Below are positions 5,766-10,068 of a stretch of 10,068 bases of DNA, in pieces (the first letter of the stretch is position 1; each line of letters opens with the position of its first letter). The stretch spans positions 1 to 10,068 of the forward strand of contig CALTYW010000085.1 of assembly GCA_943913625.1 (NCBI GenBank), in the 5' to 3' direction. Source of the DNA: an uncultured Campylobacter sp. GTDB taxonomy: Bacteria; Actinomycetota; Actinomycetes; Mycobacteriales; Mycobacteriaceae. The position numbers and the translations under genes were made by a program. Under the pieces are notes generated by a model, which ran no database searches, was not told where the DNA came from, and saw nothing but the letters and a program-made list of their open reading frames with translations.

Positions 5766-7294
5766 AGCTGCACCACCTCGTCCGCAGCCGCGACCACCCG
5801 GTGGTCGTGGGAGGCGCACAGCACGGTGCGGCCTTCACCAGCAAGCGCCCGCAGCTTTGCGACGATGCCCTCCACCAGCTCGGGCGACAAGTGCGCGGTG
5901 GGTTCGTCGAAAAGCACGATGTCCGCGTCGGAAGCGAACGTGCGTGACAGCCCGATGCGCTGGCGCTGGCCGGCAGAGATGCCGGAACCGTCCGGGCCGA
6001 CCGGGTGTTCGAGCGGCAGCGCGACGAGCTCCGGACCCGGTGCGGTGCCAACCAGCGCCAGGTTGGAGCCCACGGTGCCGCGGGCGACGGCGGGGCGCGC
6101 CGGGAGGTAGGCGAGCGAGCCGCCGACCGCGATTTCGCCGGACACCGCGGCGTCCGGCAGCACGCCGAGCACCGCGAGGAGCGCCGTGGACTTGCCGGAG
6201 CCGTTCGGCCCGGTGAGCACGGTGAGCGCGCCGGGGCGAGCGGTGAAGGTGAGGTCGGCCGGGCGCACCCCGTCGCGGCCTTGAACGGAGACGTGCGTCA
6301 CCGCGACGCCAGCGCCGTCGGAGACGCGGTACGAACCAGTTGCGGCGGGGGCCGCCTCGATGAGTGTGAGCACCGCATCGGCGGCCTCCACACCATCGGC
6401 GGCGGCGTGGTAGGAGGCGCCGATCCGGCGCACGGGGTTGAACACCTCCGGCACGATGATCAGCACCACCAGCCCGGCCACGAGCGTCATTTCTCCCACG
6501 ACGAGGCGCAGGCCGATGGACACGGCGACCACCGCCACCGACAACGTGGCCAGGAACTCCAACGCGAAGGAGGACAAGAACGCCAGCCGCAGCACGCCCA
6601 TGGTGGCGCGCTCGTGGCGCTCGCCGGAGGCACGGATCTGCTGCGCGGGCCTCGCGTCGGCATGCAGGGCCCGAAGCGTCGGCGCGCCGGCGAGAAGATC
6701 CGCCAGCTGTTTGCCCAACCCGGCGGTGACCTCGAGGCGCCGGCGCGTGTGGTCCGCCGTCAACCGGCCGATGAGCACCATGAACAGCGGAATCAGCGGC
6801 AAGGTGAGCACGCAGATGAGCCCGGAGATCCAGTCGTAATAGAACACCACCGCGAGCGCGAGCGGGGTGCCCACCACGGTGGACACGAGCGCCGGCAGAA
6901 ACTCTGTGAGGAAGGGCCGGAAATCGCCCAACCCCCGGGTGAGCACGTGGCGCCAGTACCCAGATTGTTCCTCTACCTCACGCGGGTCGCGCTGCGCCAG
7001 CGCCTCCATCGCGCGCACGCGCAGCTGGTCCACCACATCGCCCACGGAGGCGTTGGCCATCCGCGATGCCGCCCACGCGACTACGCCGTGGAGGATGACG
7101 ATGGTGATGAGGGCGGGCCACGAAGCGTCGATAAGCGAAAAGCCCTCGAGCACGCTCGCGGCGATCGTGCCGATGCACACGCCGCGCGCGACAACCAGCA
7201 CCGACTCGAGCGCCTGCGCGACACCCGTGCGCACGATGAGCCCCCGCACCGGCGGGATGAGCGGGATCAGGCGGGGGTCAATCGGCGCGGCCAC
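5762..7294 (-). CDS. cydD: Cytochrome bd assembly ABC transporter, subunit CydD
   Basis: A 510-residue half-transporter forming the CydDC heterodimer with the next gene. The N-terminal membrane domain carries the CydD-type stretch AGAPTLRALHADARPAQQI and then LRLAFLSSFALEFLATLSVA. The ATPase domain has Walker A GPNGSGKST (362-370), signature ISAGQRQRIGLSR (from 439), Walker B IVLFDEPTAHLSPE (D463, E464) and the H-loop ASHDH. It starts at a GTG (7294-7292) that directly follows the cydB TAA without any spacer. The nearest SD-like bases (GGAAG, then GCGGG) lie inside the end of cydB, so translation is probably coupled. The stop overlaps the cydC start by 4 nt. Assignment as CydD rather than CydC rests on operon order and the membrane-domain motifs. 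Confidence 0.93.
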   Translation of the reverse strand: MAAPIDPRLIPLIPPVRGLIVRTGVAQALESVLVVARGVCIGTIAASVLEGFSLIDASWPALITIVILHGVVAWAASRMANASVGDVVDQLRVRAMEALAQRDPREVEEQSGYWRHVLTRGLGDFRPFLTEFLPALVSTVVGTPLALAVVFYYDWISGLICVLTLPLIPLFMVLIGRLTADHTRRRLEVTAGLGKQLADLLAGAPTLRALHADARPAQQIRASGERHERATMGVLRLAFLSSFALEFLATLSVAVVAVSIGLRLVVGEMTLVAGLVVLIIVPEVFNPVRRIGASYHAAADGVEAADAVLTLIEAAPAATGSYRVSDGAGVAVTHVSVQGRDGVRPADLTFTARPGALTVLTGPNGSGKSTALLAVLGVLPDAAVSGEIAVGGSLAYLPARPAVARGTVGSNLALVGTAPGPELVALPLEHPVGPDGSGISAGQRQRIGLSRTFASDADIVLFDEPTAHLSPELVEGIVAKLRALAGEGRTVLCASHDHRVVAAADEVVQL

Positions 7295-8302
7295 TTAAAC
7301 GGCGACCCGCTTCCGGAACTGCCAGTAGGTCCACGCCTGGCCCGCCGCGACGAACGGGAAGATCACCACCGCGGCCCAGGTCATGATCTTCAGCGTGTAC
7401 GGGCTGGACGACGCGTTGCGGATATCCCAGCCTTCGAACGCGCTGCTTGTCGACGGCATCACGTCCGGGAACAGCGACCCGAACAGCACAATCGCGCAGC
7501 CGGCGATGGCGACGGTGGTGGACCAGAAGGCCAGGGAGTCGTTGCCGCGTGCCAGTCCGAGCACCGTAGCAAGCAGGGCCAGGACGGTGACGGCGAGCGG
7601 GATCCACGTCCAGCCCTCGCCGAGGGTGAGCTGGATCCAGATGAGGTAGATGCCGCCGCCGAGGATAACGATGGGGGCGAGCACCTTCAGGCCGATGGCG
7701 TGGGCTTCGGCGCGCAGCGGGTCGTGCGCCTTGCGGCCCATAAACGTTGCGCCGTGGAGCATGAACAGCGCCACGAACGCCACACCGCCGAGCAGACCCA
7801 GCGGGTTGAGCAAGCCGATGAAGCCGTCGTTGAAGGAATCGAGGCGGCCGTTCTCGTTCAACGGCACGCCGCGGACGATGTTGGTGAAGGCCACGCCCCA
7901 CAGGAAGGACACGAGGTAGGAACCGAAAGCGATGGCTGCGTCGCAACGCCTGCGCCATTCGTAGGTGTCCACTTTCACACGCCACTCGATGGCCACGCCG
8001 CGCACGATCAGCCCGACGACGATGAGGACAAGCGGAAGGTAGAAGCCGGAGAACAGGGTGGCGTACCACTCGGGGAACGCGGCGAAAATGGCCGCGCCGG
8101 CGGTGATCAGCCACACCTCGTTGCCGTCCCACACGGGACCGATGGTGTTGATGGCGGCGGTGCGGCGGCGGTCGTTTGCGTCGACTTCGTCGCCGCCGAG
8201 GAAGGGAAGCAGCATGCCGACGCCGAAGTCGAAGCCCTCGAGGATGAAGTAGCCGGTGAAGAAGAAGGCGATGAGCAAAAACCAGATGACTTGGAGGTCC
8301 AT
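7295..8302 (-). CDS. cydB: Cytochrome bd quinol oxidase subunit II (CydB)
   Basis: A 335-residue integral membrane subunit of the cytochrome bd oxidase, which oxidises menaquinol and reduces oxygen to water without pumping protons. Subunit II stabilises the hemes of CydA. The N-terminus (MDLQVIWFLLIAFFFTGYFILEGFDFGVGMLLPFLG) contains the family's first span and the conserved EGFDFGVG. The hallmark WDGNEVW is at residues 58-64, with FPEWYATLFSGFYLPL next. Later come LLNPLGLLGGVAF and a C-terminal FPFVAAGQAWTYWQFRKRV. Length and hydrophobic pattern match the family. The ATG has a clear AAGGAG (8317-8312) 9 nt upstream, inside the end of cydA. It starts 3 nt after the cydA stop and is followed by cydD with no gap, so the four cyd genes form one unit. 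Confidence 0.96.
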   Translation of the reverse strand: MDLQVIWFLLIAFFFTGYFILEGFDFGVGMLLPFLGGDEVDANDRRRTAAINTIGPVWDGNEVWLITAGAAIFAAFPEWYATLFSGFYLPLVLIVVGLIVRGVAIEWRVKVDTYEWRRRCDAAIAFGSYLVSFLWGVAFTNIVRGVPLNENGRLDSFNDGFIGLLNPLGLLGGVAFVALFMLHGATFMGRKAHDPLRAEAHAIGLKVLAPIVILGGGIYLIWIQLTLGEGWTWIPLAVTVLALLATVLGLARGNDSLAFWSTTVAIAGCAIVLFGSLFPDVMPSTSSAFEGWDIRNASSSPYTLKIMTWAAVVIFPFVAAGQAWTYWQFRKRVAV

Positions 8303-8305
8303 GGG

Positions 8306-9856
8306 TTAACGCTCCTTGCTCGTGGTGTTGGCGGCGGTCGAGCCGGCACCGAAGGTGAGCGGCTCAAGCTCGGTGTCCTGGGCCGGGCCGTATTCGATCT
8401 CCGCGATGCGCTCGCTGTCACCTGCGTGCAGGCCGGGCTGGTCCAGCCCCTTCTTCACGTACCGCTGGATCAGCCACACCCAGACGATGGCGCCGATGCC
8501 GTAGATCAAGGTGAAGATGGTCAGCGACAGCAGCACCTGCCAGGGCTCATGGTTGGACACCGCGTCCTGGACAATCATGTGGATCTGGTGCTCGTTGCCA
8601 GGCGGGTTTTGACCCTGGAACTCCGGGTTCGGGTGCACGATCCAGGGCTGGCGGCCCATCTCGGTGAACACCCAGCCGGAGATGTTGGACAGCCACGGGG
8701 CGGGAAGCGCCGCGATGCTCAGCGGCATGATCCACTTCGCGGTGGGCACGCGTCCCTTGCGGGTCAGCCACAACGCGAGGATGCACATGATGAAGCTGAC
8801 AGCCATGAAGCCGATCATGGCGCGGAAGGACCAGTAGGTGACAAACAGGTTCGGCATGTAGTTGCCGGGGCCGTAGAGTGCTTCGTACTGCTCCTGCAGG
8901 TCGAGTGCGCCCTGCAGGGTCACGCCCTGGAACTTGCCCTGGGCCAAGAACGGAAGGACGAAGGGCACGCCGATGAGCTGGACGGCCGATTCGCAGTCGT
9001 TCATCGTGGAGATGGACAGCACCGAAAAGTACGGGTCCATCTCTGTGTGGCACAGCGCCTCGGCGGAGGCCATCTTCATCGGCTGTTGGGTGAACATGAG
9101 CTTCGCCAGCGCGTCGCCGGTGGCGACGAGGAGGAAGCTGGCCACAAAGATGGTCCAGGCGCCGAAGCGGGTGCAGCTGCGCCAGATGGTGGCGGCGTCC
9201 CCGTTCGGGTCGCCTTGGCGCGCGTCTTTGACCATCCACCAGCCGGCCAAACCGCAGACCAGCGTGCCGGCGAGCAGCCAGGAGCCGAACACGGCGTGCG
9301 GGAAGGCTGCGAGCGCCGTCGGGTTAGTCAACAGCGCCATGAAGTCCACGAGCTCGGCGCGGTCAGTCTCCGGGTTGTAGACGGCGCCCACCGGGTGCTG
9401 CATGAAGGAGTTGGCGGTGATGATCCAGTACGCCGAGACGTTGACAGCCACCGCGACCGTCCAGATGGAGGCTAGGTGCGCCCACTTGGGCACGCGACCC
9501 CAGCCGAAGATCCACACACCCAGGAAAATCGACTCGAAGAAGAAGGCGGTGAGGCCCTCGAATGCGAGCGGGGCGCCGAACACGTCGCCGACGAAGGAGG
9601 CGTATTCGGACCAGTTCAGGCCGAACTGGAACTCTTGGACGATGCCGGTGACGATGCCCATGGCGAAGTTAATCAGCAAAATGTTGCCGAAAAACCTGGT
9701 GGCCCGGTACCAGCGTTCGTCTCCCGTGCGGTGCCAGATGGTCTGCATGATTGCCACCATCGGGGTCAGCCCCATCGTCAGCGGAACAAAGAGGTAGTGA
9801 TAGACGGTGGTGATGCCGAATTGCCACCGGGAGAGATCGACGAGATCGAGCCCCAT
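8306..9856 (-). CDS. cydA: Cytochrome bd quinol oxidase subunit I (CydA)
   Basis: The catalytic heme-bearing subunit of the cytochrome bd oxidase, 516 residues from the chosen ATG. The heme ligands known from E. coli are present: His20 (b595), His187 and Met347 (b558). Glu100 and Glu108 sit in FEGLTAFFFESIFLG by the b595/d site. The quinol-site pair Lys261/Glu266 lies in QQPMKMASAEA, and the C-terminal GRQPW is intact. The segment between Glu266 and Met347 is about 46 residues shorter than in E. coli, marking the short Q-loop type. It contains Cys269 and Cys288, a 19-residue spacing like that of the Q-loop disulfide reported in mycobacterial enzymes. The ATG at 9856 is preferred over an in-frame GTG at 9865 because AGAGGG lies 8 nt before the ATG but touches the GTG. 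It is the first gene of the operon and divergent from tRNA-Lys. Confidence 0.96.
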   Translation of the reverse strand: MGLDLVDLSRWQFGITTVYHYLFVPLTMGLTPMVAIMQTIWHRTGDERWYRATRFFGNILLINFAMGIVTGIVQEFQFGLNWSEYASFVGDVFGAPLAFEGLTAFFFESIFLGVWIFGWGRVPKWAHLASIWTVAVAVNVSAYWIITANSFMQHPVGAVYNPETDRAELVDFMALLTNPTALAAFPHAVFGSWLLAGTLVCGLAGWWMVKDARQGDPNGDAATIWRSCTRFGAWTIFVASFLLVATGDALAKLMFTQQPMKMASAEALCHTEMDPYFSVLSISTMNDCESAVQLIGVPFVLPFLAQGKFQGVTLQGALDLQEQYEALYGPGNYMPNLFVTYWSFRAMIGFMAVSFIMCILALWLTRKGRVPTAKWIMPLSIAALPAPWLSNISGWVFTEMGRQPWIVHPNPEFQGQNPPGNEHQIHMIVQDAVSNHEPWQVLLSLTIFTLIYGIGAIVWVWLIQRYVKKGLDQPGLHAGDSERIAEIEYGPAQDTELEPLTFGAGSTAANTTSKER

Positions 9857-9864
9857 GCGCGACA

Positions 9865-9870
9865 CCCTCT
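9865..9870 (-). promoter_or_regulatory. Shine-Dalgarno that decides the cydA start
   Basis: AGAGGG (9870 to 9865 on the minus strand) ends 8 nt before the ATG at 9856. The upstream in-frame GTG at 9865 uses the final G of this motif as its first base, so that GTG could not use the site for initiation. Confidence 0.75.
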
Positions 9871-9880
9871 CAAAGGTCGG

Positions 9881-9909
9881 ATTATTTATGCCTGTCTACA
9901 ACTTGTCCT
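9881..9909 (-). promoter_or_regulatory. Candidate promoter of the cydABDC operon
   Basis: On the minus strand AGGACA (9909-9904; 4/6 to TTGACA) is followed after 17 bp by AATAAT (9886-9881; 5/6 to TATAAT). This predicts a start near 9874 and a very short leader of about 18 nt, just enough to hold the Shine-Dalgarno of cydA. It is the most A/T-rich patch in the gap. The assignment is from pattern only. Confidence 0.45.
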
Positions 9910-9999
9910 GTTTGTCGGGCCCGCGCAGCCGAAAGTTTCCGTTTGTAACCTACATCTCTCTCCTTAGGGGGTGATTTTCGGCGTGCGCGCCGGAGGGGT

Positions 10000-10005
10000 T
10001 ACGAT
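10000..10005 (+). promoter_or_regulatory. Candidate -10 box of the tRNA-Lys gene
   Basis: TACGAT lies 9 nt before the first base of the mature tRNA, as expected for a tRNA gene with a short 5' leader. The -35 region around 9977-9982 (TTCGGC) is weak. Confidence 0.45.
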
Positions 10006-10014
10006 ATCCGGCAC

Positions 10015-10068
10015 GGGCCTTTAGCTCAGTTGGTAGAGCTACGGACTTTTAATCCGCAGGTCCCGGGT
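10015..10068 (+). tRNA. tRNA-Lys (UUU anticodon), 3' end cut by the window
   Basis: The 5' acceptor strand GGGCCTT (10015-10021) is followed by TA and a D-arm with stem GCTC/GAGC (10024-10027 and 10036-10039) and loop AGTTGGTA. The anticodon arm is ACGGA - CTTTTAA - TCCGC (10041-10057), with anticodon TTT at 10048-10050. A 5-nt variable loop and the start of the T-arm (CCGGG-T) follow before the window ends. The top pair of the anticodon stem is A27/C43, a mismatch. The CTTTTAA loop identifies lysine. The T-loop and 3' acceptor strand are outside the window. Confidence 0.95.

Noticed and set aside
5766..5819. A longer CydC start at 5819
   Set aside because: The extra 18 residues only reread the cydD end in another frame. 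The GTG at 5765 has a Shine-Dalgarno and the typical 4-nt overlap.
6005..9475. A 1156-codon open frame on the plus strand opposite cydD, cydB and cydA
   Set aside because: It is fully antisense to three genes with clear family motifs. Its translation is dominated by Arg, His, Gly and Ala, as expected from the reverse complement of GC-rich codons, and it has no recognisable domain.
9931..9945. RamB-like box (GAAAGTTT followed by CCGTTTG) upstream of cydA
   Set aside because: Only the AAAGTTT half matches the RamB consensus AAAGTTTGCAAA; the other half does not, so it is not a credible operator.

Overview
The window looks like chromosomal DNA of a GC-rich Corynebacterium. The evidence is the gene set and order pstB / phoU / dusB / succinyl-CoA:acetate CoA-transferase, which as I recall matches the C. 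glutamicum arrangement. It is joined to a cydABDC operon in the actinobacterial order and to a tRNA-Lys gene. Protein details agree: an actinobacterial-type PhoU with a degenerate first metal motif, and a CydA with a short Q-loop carrying a Cys pair 19 residues apart. Base composition and codon use look uniform. I see no insertion sequence, phage gene, CRISPR array or broken gene.

Layout. Positions 2-361 (+) hold the 3' end of pstB, the ATPase of the phosphate importer. It converges on phoU (450-1175, -), with a long stem-loop between them. phoU lies 3 nt downstream of dusB (1179-2348, -), so the two probably form one transcript. dusB diverges from the CoA-transferase gene (2518-3972, +) across a shared intergenic region that carries a GlxR/CRP-like palindrome and a -10 box. 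The CoA-transferase gene ends at a good rho-independent terminator (3989-4030). The region 4031-4247, between two convergent transcription units, is the most unusual part. It holds three copies of a 9-mer, then two tandem copies of a 28-29 nt module, then an inverted third copy that gives a near-perfect 25-bp stem extendable to about 33 bp.

Positions 4248-9856 (-) are a compact cydA-cydB-cydD-cydC operon for the cytochrome bd quinol oxidase and its ABC-type assembly transporter. The gaps are 3 nt, 0 nt and a 4-nt GTGA overlap. A candidate promoter and a clear Shine-Dalgarno fix the cydA start at the ATG at 9856. Diverging from cydA, the window ends inside a tRNA-Lys(UUU) gene.

Functionally there are three themes. 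pstB/phoU belong to phosphate uptake and its signalling. The CoA-transferase links acetate, acetyl-CoA and succinyl-CoA. cydABDC gives a high-affinity terminal oxidase branch used at low oxygen or under respiratory stress. Nothing here is clearly a new system; the main undescribed-looking item is the structured repeat cluster at 4071-4200.
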